DNA of 64,000 nt, taken from contig NZ_NPKP01000013.1 in assembly GCF_008329585.1 (NCBI RefSeq), positions 1 to 64,000 on the forward strand, written 5' to 3'. The notes under the pieces are model-generated. The model was given only the letters and a program-made list of their open reading frames with translations, was not told the origin of the DNA and ran no database searches. A program made the position numbers and the translations under genes. Shown here piece after piece: positions 1 through 7,925 of this stretch (its first letter is position 1; each line of letters begins with the position of its first letter). The DNA is from Mycolicibacterium sp. P9-22 (GTDB lineage Bacteria > Actinomycetota > Actinomycetes > Mycobacteriales > Mycobacteriaceae).

Positions 1-74
1 CGAACCCGGAAGCTAAGCCTACCAGCGCCAATGATACTACCCAAAAGGGTGGAAAAGTAGGACACCGCCGAACA
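1..74 (+). rRNA. rrf: 5S ribosomal RNA, 3' part
   Basis: The window opens inside a 5S rRNA gene. The segment carries the conserved CGAACCCGGAAGCTAAGCC block and ends in GGACACCGCCGAACA, the strand that pairs with the 5' end of actinobacterial 5S rRNA. The 5' end lies outside the window, so the gene is partial, and the 3' end is placed to within 2-3 bases. A strong terminator follows directly. The rest of the rRNA operon should lie just upstream. Confidence 0.93.
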
Positions 75-84
75 CACATTAAGA

Positions 85-120
85 CCCGAGCCCCCCAAAC
101 ACACATTTGGGGGGCTCGGG
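85..120 (+). terminator. rRNA operon terminator
   Basis: Perfect 15-bp stem: CCCGAGCCCCCCAAA (85-99) pairs with TTTGGGGGGCTCGGG (106-120) across a 6-base CACACA loop, followed by CATTTGT. It lies 10 bases after the 5S gene and is placed to end rrn transcription. The T-run after the stem is weak, as is usual in mycobacteria. Confidence 0.92.
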
Positions 121-203
121 CATTTGTGCGTTGACCGTATTTTGCAACCATTCAGCGATCGAATTTGAATGGCCGAGAAATGGTCGATATCTATGCAACT
201 GTC

Positions 204-229
204 TTGTTTCGCCGGTACCCGGCTATCCT
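204..229 (+). promoter_or_regulatory. possible promoter of the TPR-protein operon
   Basis: TATCCT at 224-229 fits the mycobacterial -10 pattern TANNNT and lies 34 bases before the GTG at 264. The only upstream -35-like hexamer is TTGTTT (204-209), giving a 14-base spacer that is shorter than usual. The assignment therefore rests on the -10 alone and is tentative. Confidence 0.3.
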
Positions 230-263
230 TTCCCGAGACGGTTGATCAATCAGGAAGGCGACT

Positions 264-1145
264 GTGGCCGAGGACAGACAAGGCGCCGGCGACGAGCGTC
301 GGCCCCGCCGTGCGGGGGGCGACGGTCCGCGTGCCGGCGGGAACAGCGGGCACCGTTCGGGCGCCAATGGTGCTCAGCGCTCCGGCGCGGGCGGCGGCGC
401 CCCGCGAGGTGGTCGCGATCGGCCGAGCCCACCATGGTCTTCCGGGCCCAGTCATCGGCGGGATCAGGACGGCGAAGACCGTCCGGTGGGGCCGCGCATC
501 CCACCCGAGATCGAGGCCAAACAACTGTCTCCCGAAATCCGCAGCGAGCTGATCACCCTCGACAAAACCACGGCCGATGTGGTGGCACGCCACCTGGTCG
601 CGGCCGGGGAACTGCTCGAAGACGATCCCGCGGCCGCGCTGGAGCACGCGCGGGCGGCGCGTGCCCGTTCCGGCCGGATCGCTGCCGTCCGCGAGGCCGT
701 CGGTATCGCCGCCTACTACTGCGGAGACTGGGCGCAGGCGCTGGCCGAACTGCGTGCCGCACGCCGGATGGGCAGCAAGTCTGCGCTGCTACCGCTGATC
801 GCCGACTGCGAACGCGGTGTCGGTCGCCCGGAACGGGCCGTCGAGTTGGCCCGCAGCGAAGAGGCCCAGCGGCTCACCGGTGACGACGCCGATGAACTGC
901 GGATCGTGGTGGCAGGCGCGCGGTCGGATCTCGGGCAGCACGAGCAGGCGCTGGCGCTGCTGTCCAGCCCGCCCCTGGATGCGACCCGGCTCGGGACCAC
1001 GAGCGCCCGGTTGTTCTACGTCTACGCCGAGACACTGCTTGCCCTCGGCCGCTCCGATGATGCGGTACAGGCCTTCATCAACGCTGCCGCCGTCGACGTC
1101 GAAGCTGTCACAGACGCCGAAGAACGTCTCACCGAGCTGACCTGA
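264..1145 (+). CDS. TPR-repeat protein (Rv1691-like)
   Basis: This 293-residue protein starts at GTG 264 after an AGGAAGG-type ribosome site. Residues 1 to about 80 are a low-complexity Arg/Gly/Pro/Ser stretch that is probably disordered. From about residue 90 the protein is all alpha-helical with Ala/Leu/Arg-rich tetratricopeptide-like repeats (for example around AAYYCGDWAQALAELRAARR). It matches the M. tuberculosis Rv1691 family and sits in the same gene order. No enzymatic motif is visible, so a scaffolding role is inferred from TPR proteins in general. The stop at 1143-1145 is one base before the next start, so the two genes are probably co-translated. Confidence 0.88.
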   Translation: MAEDRQGAGDERRPRRAGGDGPRAGGNSGHRSGANGAQRSGAGGGAPRGGRDRPSPPWSSGPSHRRDQDGEDRPVGPRIPPEIEAKQLSPEIRSELITLDKTTADVVARHLVAAGELLEDDPAAALEHARAARARSGRIAAVREAVGIAAYYCGDWAQALAELRAARRMGSKSALLPLIADCERGVGRPERAVELARSEEAQRLTGDDADELRIVVAGARSDLGQHEQALALLSSPPLDATRLGTTSARLFYVYAETLLALGRSDDAVQAFINAAAVDVEAVTDAEERLTELT

Positions 1146-1146
1146 G

Positions 1147-2142
1147 GTGGGCACACTGGCACAGGAGCATGACTGCCTGCTCCTGGATCTCGACGGCACC
1201 GTCTTCCGCGGCCATGAGCCCACCGTCGGTGCGGTGGACACCTTGGCGACGGTGGACGCCCGAACCCTGTACGTCACCAACAATGCGTCCCGGTCGGCCG
1301 CCGAGGTGGCCGGGCATCTTCAGGAACTCGGCTTCGATGCCCAGGCCGACGACGTCGTCACCAGCGCGCAGAGCGCCGCACGGCTGCTGGCCGGGCAACT
1401 GCCCGCCGGCGCCACCGTCCTGGTCGTCGGCACCGATTCACTGGCCGCCGAAATCGTCGCCGTCGGCCTGAAACCGGTCCGTGCGTTCGGCGAGAACCCC
1501 GTGGCCGTCGTCCAGGGCCACAACCCGGACACCGGCTGGTCCATCCTTTCCGAGGCGGCACTGGCCATCAGGGCCGGCGCCCTGTGGGTTGCCGCCAACG
1601 TCGATCGCACGCTGCCGTCCGAACGGGGACTCCTGCCCGGCAACGGCTCGATGGTCGCCGCACTGCGTGCCGCCACCGATGCCGAACCCCAGGTGGCAGG
1701 CAAGCCCGCACCCTCTCTGATGAACGATGCGCTGGCCCGGGGCAATTTCACGACACCGCTGGTGATCGGCGACCGTCTGGACACCGACATCGAGGGCGCC
1801 AACGCCGCGGGACTGCCCAGCTTGATGGTGCTCACCGGCGTGAACAATGTCGCCGATATGGTGCGCGCCGCGCCGGGCAGCCGCCCGGATTTCGTCTCCG
1901 AGGATCTGCGCGCGCTGCACACCGATGCCGAGGTCTCGCGGATCGCCGCACACCCGGCATGGCAGACCGAGACGAGCGGATCGACACTCACCGTGCGGGC
2001 CACCGGCGCCGACGCCGGTGATCCGCTGAGCATCGTGCGGGCCATCGCGCATGCGGCGTGGGCCGGCGGCGGTGTCGTAACGGTCGCGGCCGGGGACGAC
2101 ACGGCGCGCGCCGCACTGCAGCGCTGGTCGCTGCTGACCTGA
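1147..2142 (+). CDS. HAD phosphatase, glycerol-3-phosphate phosphatase family (Rv1692-like)
   Basis: This 331-residue HAD subfamily IIA (NagD-like) phosphatase starts at GTG 1147. Visible motifs are LLDLDGTVFRG (motif I, nucleophile Asp and acid/base Asp), VTNNAS (motif II), GKPAPS with the motif III Lys, and IGDRLDTDIEGANAAGL (motif IV acidic residues). The M. tuberculosis relative Rv1692 was described as a D-glycerol-3-phosphate phosphatase acting in phospholipid head-group recycling. The same substrate here is inferred from orthology and synteny. The last 60 or so residues form a small extra alpha/beta domain seen in mycobacterial members. It is in tight operon with the TPR gene. Confidence 0.88.
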   Translation: MGTLAQEHDCLLLDLDGTVFRGHEPTVGAVDTLATVDARTLYVTNNASRSAAEVAGHLQELGFDAQADDVVTSAQSAARLLAGQLPAGATVLVVGTDSLAAEIVAVGLKPVRAFGENPVAVVQGHNPDTGWSILSEAALAIRAGALWVAANVDRTLPSERGLLPGNGSMVAALRAATDAEPQVAGKPAPSLMNDALARGNFTTPLVIGDRLDTDIEGANAAGLPSLMVLTGVNNVADMVRAAPGSRPDFVSEDLRALHTDAEVSRIAAHPAWQTETSGSTLTVRATGADAGDPLSIVRAIAHAAWAGGGVVTVAAGDDTARAALQRWSLLT

Positions 2143-2168
2143 CCGCATCGGCTAGCGTGATCAGCGAT

Positions 2169-2360
2169 ATGAGTACCGATCCTGAGCAGATCCGCACCCA
2201 GATTGCGGCACTGTTGCACGACCTGCCGGATATCGAATCCGGCGGGCTGGAGGACTCCGAAATCGACGCCGTCGCAGCGCGCCTGGAAGAGGCGCACGAC
2301 CTGCTGGTCCGCGCCCTGGAGTCGGTGGAGGGCCGGGGCGACGCGATCCGGGGGCACTGA
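2169..2360 (+). CDS. small conserved acidic protein (Rv1693-like)
   Basis: The 63-residue protein starts MSTDPEQIRTQIAALLHDLP at ATG 2169 and ends 4 bases before tlyA. It is acidic and predicted mainly helical, with no signal peptide or metal motif. Position and size match Rv1693, an uncharacterised small gene conserved between the HAD phosphatase and tlyA. An upstream in-frame extension overlaps the HAD gene and looks like out-of-frame shadow sequence, so I rejected it. Function is unknown, and the location suggests co-expression with tlyA. Confidence 0.78.
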   Translation: MSTDPEQIRTQIAALLHDLPDIESGGLEDSEIDAVAARLEEAHDLLVRALESVEGRGDAIRGH

Positions 2361-2364
2361 CCCG

Positions 2365-3171
2365 ATGACGCGACGAGCGCGGGTGGATGCCGAACTGGTG
2401 CGGCGCGGGCTGGCCAGGTCACGGCAGCAGGCCGCCGAATTGATCGGCGCCGGCCGGGTCCGCATCGATGGGATGCCGGCGGCCAAACCCGCCACCGCGG
2501 TGTCGGTGGACGCCAACCTCACCGTCGCCGCCGATGAACGCACCTGGGTATCGCGAGGCGCGCACAAACTGATCGGGGCCCTCGATGCCTTCGGCGTGTC
2601 CGTCGAGGGCCGCCGGTGCCTGGACGCGGGCGCATCGACCGGTGGTTTCACCGAGGTCCTTTTGGACCGTGGTGCCGCCGAGATCGTCGCCGCCGACGTC
2701 GGGTACGGACAGCTCGCCTGGTCGCTGCGATCCGACGAGCGGGTGCACGTGCTGGAACGCACGAACGTGCGGGCCCTCACACCGGAGGCGATCGGCGGCC
2801 CGGTCGATCTGGTGGTCGCCGACCTGTCGTTCATCTCGCTGGCCACCGTGCTGCCCGCGCTCACCGCATGCTGTGACCGTGACGCCGATATCGTCCCCAT
2901 GGTGAAACCGCAGTTCGAGGTCGGTAAGGACCGGGTGGGTGCCGGCGGCGTCGTCTCGGATCCGGCGCTGCGCGCCGAGGCGGTCCTGGCCGTCGCACAC
3001 CGCGCCGCCCAATTGCAATGGCACACAGTCGCTGTGACTGCCAGCCCATTGCCCGGGCCGTCGGGCAATGTGGAGTTCTTCCTGCGATTCCGGGCCGAAA
3101 CCGATGAACCGCTCGTCGGCGAGGACCTGGAACGCGCTGTTGCACGTGCGATCGACGAAGGGCCGCAATGA
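2365..3171 (+). CDS. tlyA: 16S/23S rRNA 2'-O-methyltransferase TlyA
   Basis: This 268-residue protein is the same length as M. tuberculosis TlyA. It has an N-terminal S4 RNA-binding domain (residues 1-60, RRARVDAELVRRGLARSR) and an FtsJ-like SAM methyltransferase domain with the SAM motif CLDAGASTGGFTEVLL. The tail VKPQFEVGKDRVGAGGVV carries the conserved catalytic Lys region. The family methylates the 2'-OH of a cytidine in 16S rRNA helix 44 and one in 23S rRNA helix 69; loss confers capreomycin resistance in M. tuberculosis. A longer in-frame ORF from 2203 is rejected because ATG 2365 gives the family N-terminus. It overlaps nadK by 4 bases. Confidence 0.95.
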   Translation: MTRRARVDAELVRRGLARSRQQAAELIGAGRVRIDGMPAAKPATAVSVDANLTVAADERTWVSRGAHKLIGALDAFGVSVEGRRCLDAGASTGGFTEVLLDRGAAEIVAADVGYGQLAWSLRSDERVHVLERTNVRALTPEAIGGPVDLVVADLSFISLATVLPALTACCDRDADIVPMVKPQFEVGKDRVGAGGVVSDPALRAEAVLAVAHRAAQLQWHTVAVTASPLPGPSGNVEFFLRFRAETDEPLVGEDLERAVARAIDEGPQ

Positions 3172-4091
3172 CATCCGAACGATCCGTCCTGGTCGTCGTG
3201 CACACCGGGCGCGATGAGGCCACCGAGACCGCCCGCCGGGTCGAGAAGGTGCTCGGTGAACACGGCATCGGCCTGCGTGTGCTGACCGCCGAAGCCGTCG
3301 ACCGCGGCTCCCTGCACCTGGCCCCGGACGAGATCCGGGCGCTGGGGGTCGATATCGAGGTGGTCGACGCCGACGAACAGGCCGCCGAGGGCTGCGAGCT
3401 GGTGCTCGCGCTCGGTGGCGACGGCACCTTCCTGCGAGCTGCCGAACTGGCCCGCAACGCCGAGATACCGGTGCTCGGTCTCAATCTCGGCCGCATCGGC
3501 TTCCTGGCCGAAGCGGAGAACGAGGCCCTCGATGACGTCCTCGACCACGTTATCGCCCGCGACTACCGCGTGGAGAAGCGGATGACCCTCGACATCGTGG
3601 TCCGCGAGGGCGGCGAAGTGCTCGACCACGGCTGGGCGCTGAATGAGGCCAGCCTGGAGAAGGGGCCGCGCCTCGGAGTGCTGGGCGTGGTACTGGAGGT
3701 CGACGGCCGTCCGGTGTCATCCTTCGGGTGCGACGGGGTGCTGGTGTCGACGCCCACCGGTTCCACCGCATATGCCTTCTCGGCCGGCGGGCCGATCCTG
3801 TGGCCGGATCTGGAGGCGATCCTGGTGGTGCCCAACAACGCCCACGCACTGTTCGCGCGGCCGATGGTCACCAGCCCGGACGCGTCCATCGCCATCGAGA
3901 TCGAGGCGAGCGCCAATGACGCGGTGGCCTTCTGTGACGGCCGGCGCAAGATGATCGTGCCGGCCGGAGCGCGCCTGGAGGTGACCCGCTGCGAGACCTC
4001 GCTGAAATGGGTGCGTCTGGACAGTGCCCCGTTCACCGACCGGTTGGTGCGCAAGTTCCGGCTGCCCGTCACCGGATGGCGTGGCCAGTAG
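3168..4091 (+). CDS. nadK: NAD kinase
   Basis: This 307-residue enzyme phosphorylates NAD+ to NADP+ with ATP or polyphosphate. The diagnostic motif LALGGDGTFLRAAE lies at about residues 80-93, and the NAD-binding segment STPTGSTAYAFSAGGP lies in the middle of the C-terminal domain. Length equals mycobacterial PpnK. ATG 3168 overlaps the tlyA stop by 4 bases, and the TAG stop shares its last base with the recN GTG (TAGTG), so translation of tlyA-nadK-recN is very probably coupled. Confidence 0.97.
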   Translation: MTSERSVLVVVHTGRDEATETARRVEKVLGEHGIGLRVLTAEAVDRGSLHLAPDEIRALGVDIEVVDADEQAAEGCELVLALGGDGTFLRAAELARNAEIPVLGLNLGRIGFLAEAENEALDDVLDHVIARDYRVEKRMTLDIVVREGGEVLDHGWALNEASLEKGPRLGVLGVVLEVDGRPVSSFGCDGVLVSTPTGSTAYAFSAGGPILWPDLEAILVVPNNAHALFARPMVTSPDASIAIEIEASANDAVAFCDGRRKMIVPAGARLEVTRCETSLKWVRLDSAPFTDRLVRKFRLPVTGWRGQ

Positions 4092-5842
4092 TGCTCTCCG
4101 AGATACGGATCGACTCGCTGGGCGCGATCAGTTCGGCGACCGCCGAGTTCGATCGGGGCCTTACCGTGCTGACCGGCGAGACCGGCGCAGGCAAGACGAT
4201 GGTCGTGACAGGTCTGCATCTGCTCGGCGGGGCGCGGGCCGACGCCAGCCGGGTACGCACCGGTGCCGATCGGGCCGTGGTGGAAGGCCGTTTCGCGACA
4301 ACCGACCTCGGTGCGGACGTCACCGGGCGCATCGATGAGATCCTGGAGTCCTCCGGTGCCGACCGCGATGACGACGACAGCATCATCGCGGCGCGGTCGG
4401 TCAGTCGCGACGGTCCGTCGCGGGCCTACCTGGGTGGGCGCAGCGTACCGGCGAGATCCCTGAGCGGCTTCACCAACGAGCTGCTGGCACTGCACGGGCA
4501 GAACGACCAGCTGCGGCTGATGCGCCCCGATGAACAGCGCGGTGCACTGGACCGGTACGCCGACGTCAGCACACCACTACGCAAATACCGTGCGCTGCGC
4601 GAGGAGTGGCTGACCGCGCGCCGTGACCTCATCGACCGCACCCAGCGGGCCCGCGAGCTCGCGCTCGAGGCGGACCGGCTGACCTTCGGGCTCAACGAGA
4701 TCGACACCGTGGACCCGGCGCCGGGTGAGGATGACGCGCTTGTCGCCGATATCCGGCGGCTCTCCGAACTCGACGCGCTGCGCGAGTCCGCAGCCGTCGC
4801 GCGCGCCGCGCTGGCCGGTCCGCCCGACGATGACGGCACCGATGCGGCCTCGGCGGCGGCCAATGTCGCCGCGGCCAGGGCCGCCCTGCAGGGCACCGAT
4901 GACAGCGCCCTGCAGGCGTTGGGGGAGCGGCTGGCCGAAGCGGTCGCCGTCATCGCCGACGTGTCAGGCGAACTCGGCGGATTCCTCTCCGAACTGCCCA
5001 GCGACGCCAGCACGCTGGAAGGCAAACTCGCCCGGCAGAGCGAGTTGCGCGGTTTGACCCGCAAGTACGGCGCCGATATCGACGCCGTGCTGGCCTGGGC
5101 GAAGGAATCGCGAGACCGGCTGTCCCAGCTCGATGTCTCGGAGGAGGCACTGGCGGGCCTGCAGCGCCGTGTCGATGAGCTGCAGGCCAAGGTGGTCGCC
5201 GCGGCCGGCGACCTCACCAAGGCTCGCACCAAGGCGGCCAAAGGGCTGTCCAAGGCGGTCACCGCGGAATTGGCGGGACTGGCGATGACGGGTGCCGATT
5301 TCGGTATCTCGTTGGCGCCGTTGGCCGCCCGTGCCGATGACTCCGCGCCGATCACGCTGGGCGGCGGGGTGTCCGCGCACGCCGGGCAGCACGGGGTGGA
5401 CGCCGTCGAGTTCGGGTTCGCCGCGCACCGCGGCACCGAACTGCTGCCACTGGCCAAGAGTGCCTCCGGTGGCGAGCTGTCACGGGTGATGCTGGCCCTG
5501 GAGGTGGTGCTGTCCGCCTCGGCGGAGGGCACCACGATGGTGTTCGACGAGGTCGACGCCGGAGTCGGTGGGCGCGCCGCGGTGCAGATCGGTCGCCGGT
5601 TGGCGCGGCTGGCGCGCACCCATCAGGTCATCGTCGTCACCCACCTGCCGCAGGTGGCCGCCTACGCCGACACCCACCTGGTGGTCGAGAGCGGCCCGAA
5701 GTCCAGCCGCGTCGTGCGACTGCAGGACGAGGACCGGGTGGCCGAACTGGCCCGGATGCTGGCCGGGCTCGGCGACACGGACAGCGGCCGGGCACATGCG
5801 CGTGAGCTGTGGGAGTCCGCCCGACGCGACCGCGCGGGGTAG
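4091..5842 (+). CDS. recN: DNA repair ATPase RecN
   Basis: This SMC-like ATPase of double-strand-break repair has 583 residues from GTG 4091. The product begins MLSEIRIDSLGAIS with Walker A GETGAGKT at residues 29-36. A long Ala/Glu/Arg-rich coiled-coil centre follows, then the ABC signature SASGGELSRVMLALEVVL, Walker B TTMVFDEVDAGVGG and the switch region VVTHLPQVAAYAD. A longer in-frame ORF from 4007 overlaps nadK and does not look like RecN. The stop at 5840-5842 abuts the convergent flavin-reductase-like gene with no gap, so no separate terminator fits between them. Confidence 0.96.
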   Translation: MLSEIRIDSLGAISSATAEFDRGLTVLTGETGAGKTMVVTGLHLLGGARADASRVRTGADRAVVEGRFATTDLGADVTGRIDEILESSGADRDDDDSIIAARSVSRDGPSRAYLGGRSVPARSLSGFTNELLALHGQNDQLRLMRPDEQRGALDRYADVSTPLRKYRALREEWLTARRDLIDRTQRARELALEADRLTFGLNEIDTVDPAPGEDDALVADIRRLSELDALRESAAVARAALAGPPDDDGTDAASAAANVAAARAALQGTDDSALQALGERLAEAVAVIADVSGELGGFLSELPSDASTLEGKLARQSELRGLTRKYGADIDAVLAWAKESRDRLSQLDVSEEALAGLQRRVDELQAKVVAAAGDLTKARTKAAKGLSKAVTAELAGLAMTGADFGISLAPLAARADDSAPITLGGGVSAHAGQHGVDAVEFGFAAHRGTELLPLAKSASGGELSRVMLALEVVLSASAEGTTMVFDEVDAGVGGRAAVQIGRRLARLARTHQVIVVTHLPQVAAYADTHLVVESGPKSSRVVRLQDEDRVAELARMLAGLGDTDSGRAHARELWESARRDRAG

Positions 5843-6724
5843 TCAGGCCGGGTTGGCGGGAGACAGCTCCGCGCTGCTCCAGCGCAACGGGCTGACATCG
5901 GTCACCTCGACGACCTCGTCGATGGTGAACTCGACGGCACACTGCGCCCCCGGCCCGCTCTCCCAGATGATCTCTGCCGTGCCGGTGAGCTGCAGCGTGG
6001 TCCCGGAATCCCAGTCCGCGATCAGCAGTCCGGCCCGCGGGTTGGCGCTGATATTGCCCAGCGTCATGAACATCGAGTTGCCCCGGTAATCCGGCCAGCG
6101 CAGCCGGTTCGGTGACAGCACCTGTAGGAAGCCCGGATTGCCGCCGCGGTGGGAGGCGTCGGTGTTGCCGTCGGCGTCCGCGGATCCGATGAAGAAGGTG
6201 TCGGCAGCCGAAACGATCTGCCCGGTGCGCGCGTCGAGCGCGTTGGCGTTGCGCCGGACGTGCTTGCCGGGCAGGTCCGCCACATCCTCGATATGCCTGC
6301 GGGAGATGTACTTCGGGCAGTTCGAGTAGACCTGGTCGGGCTCGATCAGCAGGCCGGCGCCGGTCGGGACGGCGACACCGTTGACCCGCATGCGGCGCCT
6401 GGTTTGCGGCTGCACGGCGATCATGCCGACCCGGTGCGGCATTCCGGTCAGCACGTCATGCAGCGGGTCGCCGGTGACGGGCAGCGCGTCGACGGCGATC
6501 TGCTCGTCGATGACGTGCACGAATCCGGGCGGGCCGGTCAGCAGGCTCGCCCAGATCCGGCCGGCCTCGTCGGCCGCGGCGAGGACGGCCATCGGCTGAT
6601 CGGCCAGGAATTCGGCCGCGGCGTCCGGGATCTCGTCACGGACCATCCGGGCCAGGCGTGCGGCGATCTCACTCTGGCCCAGGCGCTGCTGCACCGCCAG
6701 CTCGCCCGCGTGATAGACGGTCAT
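5843..6724 (-). CDS. pyridoxamine 5'-phosphate oxidase-family flavin protein
   Basis: This 293-residue protein starts at ATG 6724 (MTVYHAGELAVQQRLG). The segment from about residue 45 (MAVLAAADEAGRIWASLLTGPPGFV) to the C-terminus fits the split-barrel FMN-binding fold of the pyridoxamine phosphate oxidase family. The second half has the typical RGNSMFMTLGNISANPRAGLLIADWDSG block. Substrate is unknown. A longer ORF reaching 7015 enters the neighbouring VOC gene and is rejected. It lies 8 bases downstream of the VOC gene, with which it probably forms an operon, and is not part of the tuberculosis gene order between recN and steA. Confidence 0.82.
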   Translation of the reverse strand: MTVYHAGELAVQQRLGQSEIAARLARMVRDEIPDAAAEFLADQPMAVLAAADEAGRIWASLLTGPPGFVHVIDEQIAVDALPVTGDPLHDVLTGMPHRVGMIAVQPQTRRRMRVNGVAVPTGAGLLIEPDQVYSNCPKYISRRHIEDVADLPGKHVRRNANALDARTGQIVSAADTFFIGSADADGNTDASHRGGNPGFLQVLSPNRLRWPDYRGNSMFMTLGNISANPRAGLLIADWDSGTTLQLTGTAEIIWESGPGAQCAVEFTIDEVVEVTDVSPLRWSSAELSPANPA

Positions 6725-6732
6725 CGCCGGGC

Positions 6733-7194
6733 TCAGAAGAATCCGCAGGTGGGTGACTCGCCGGTGGGCGCGGGTTCGGCCTCGGCACCGTTCGGCGCGA
6801 AGACCTCGAGCCGGATGCCGTCCGGGTCGGTGAAGAAGATGCCCCCCGAGGACGCACCCTCGCCGTGGGCAACCACGCCGTCGTGGGCGAACGTCACGCC
6901 CAACTCCTTGAGCACCGACTCCACGGTCCGCACCTGCTCGATGCTGTCGACCTGAAAGGACAGGTGGTGCAACCCGGGCGTGCGGGCAGAGAACTCGCCG
7001 TCGCTCTGCTGCCACAAGGTCAGGCGCAGATTGCCGTCGAAGCCCAGGAAGGCGAAGCGGCGATCACCCTCGTCGTTGATTCCGAGCTGTTCGAAACCCA
7101 GCGCGCGCCGGTAGAAGTCCACCGAACGGGCCAGGTCGGTGACGTTGAGCCCGACGTGGCCGGGAGCGAGCTGCGGGGCGATGGCTGTACTCAT
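6733..7194 (-). CDS. VOC-family (glyoxalase/dioxygenase-like) protein
   Basis: This 153-residue single VOC protein has paired beta-alpha-beta-beta-beta modules: GHVGLNVTDLARSVDFYRRALGF in the first half and HHLSFQVDSIEQVRTVESVLKELG in the second. The C-terminus GGIFFTDPDGIRLEVFAP carries the metal-ligand Glu. His at HVGLNV and HHLSF with Glu in RLEVF are the usual divalent-metal ligands. The reaction is unknown; the family includes glyoxalases, fosfomycin/bleomycin-type resistance proteins and dioxygenases. It is first gene of a short operon divergent from a CGNR regulator, so control by that regulator is a reasonable inference. Confidence 0.85.
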   Translation of the reverse strand: MSTAIAPQLAPGHVGLNVTDLARSVDFYRRALGFEQLGINDEGDRRFAFLGFDGNLRLTLWQQSDGEFSARTPGLHHLSFQVDSIEQVRTVESVLKELGVTFAHDGVVAHGEGASSGGIFFTDPDGIRLEVFAPNGAEAEPAPTGESPTCGFF

Positions 7195-7210
7195 GCAAAA
7201 CCTCCATATA

Positions 7211-7291
7211 ACCGATCTATGACATTTGAGAGGTTAGAACGGTTCGACGATCATGTCAACCATCTAATCTGGTTTCAATGGTTAGTACGGT
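7211..7291. promoter_or_regulatory. divergent promoter region with three TAGNNCGGT motifs
   Basis: The 109-base gap between the VOC gene and the CGNR gene holds three copies of a 9-mer TAG(A/T)(A/T)CGGT: ACCGATCTA at 7211-7219 (minus orientation, TAGATCGGT), TAGAACGGT at 7235-7243 and TAGTACGGT at 7283-7291. The last two sit inside a longer direct repeat GGTTAGNACGGT, 48 bases apart. The first two form an imperfect inverted pair. The layout resembles an operator for a regulator of both transcription units. Confidence 0.5.
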
Positions 7292-7303
7292 ACGCTGGAC
7301 TTC

Positions 7304-7825
7304 ATGGATGATCCGCGGCCCCATGTCGGGGAACCCCTCGCGCTGGATCTGCTGAACACCGTGTGGATGTCGGGCGACGGCCCGCAGGACCTACTCACCG
7401 ACGTGACCGGCGTGCGCATCTGGTTGGTGGCCAACGGTCTCGACGAGCGCTGCCGGGCCGATGAGAAGACCCGCGTCGCGCTGGTCCGGTCCAGGGAGGC
7501 CGTGCTGCGCGCGGTCGCCGACAACGAGATCGATGACGTGAACGCCGTGCTCGACCACGGGCGGGTTCGTCGCGTGCTGACCGAGACCGGTCCGCGCGAG
7601 GAGGCCGATGTGGCGCATCCGGAGTGGCTGCCCGGGTGGCTGGCTGCCGACGACCTGCTGCGTCTGCTGACCCAGGCGCCCGACCGCATCAAGCAGTGTG
7701 CGCATGAGCACTGTGTGCTCTGGTTCCATGACACCTCGAAGAATGGCACCCGGCGCTGGCATTCGATGACCACATGCGGTAACCGCGCCAAGGCCGCTCG
7801 GCACTACGCGGCGAAGCGCGATTGA
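7304..7825 (+). CDS. CGNR zinc-finger protein (probable transcriptional regulator)
   Basis: This 173-residue protein has an N-terminal ABATE-type domain (GEPLALDLLNTVWM) and a C-terminal CGNR zinc finger. The finger is visible as CAHEHCVLWFHDTSKNGTRR followed by SMTTCGNRAKAARHYAAKR, with the Cys and CGNR signature intact. Family members are thought to bind DNA or RNA and regulate transcription, often of adjacent detoxification genes. Here the divergent VOC/flavin-reductase pair is the likely target. The ATG at 7304 lies 12 bases after the last TAGNNCGGT motif, so autoregulation would fit. Confidence 0.85.
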   Translation: MDDPRPHVGEPLALDLLNTVWMSGDGPQDLLTDVTGVRIWLVANGLDERCRADEKTRVALVRSREAVLRAVADNEIDDVNAVLDHGRVRRVLTETGPREEADVAHPEWLPGWLAADDLLRLLTQAPDRIKQCAHEHCVLWFHDTSKNGTRRWHSMTTCGNRAKAARHYAAKRD

Positions 7826-7925
7826 GACCCGGTTGATGTTGCAGATGTGACAAAACAAAACTTATGGGGCTGGTGTTACGGCGCGCCTCCACCTCAACTT
7901 GAGGGTTTGTCGCCAGAATCGGCGC

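Noticed and set aside
1320..3629. 769-codon minus-strand ORF opposite the HAD phosphatase, tlyA and nadK
   Set aside because: It is the high-GC mirror of three well-conserved genes; composition is Arg/Ser/Ala-rich with no family likeness and it lacks a ribosome site.
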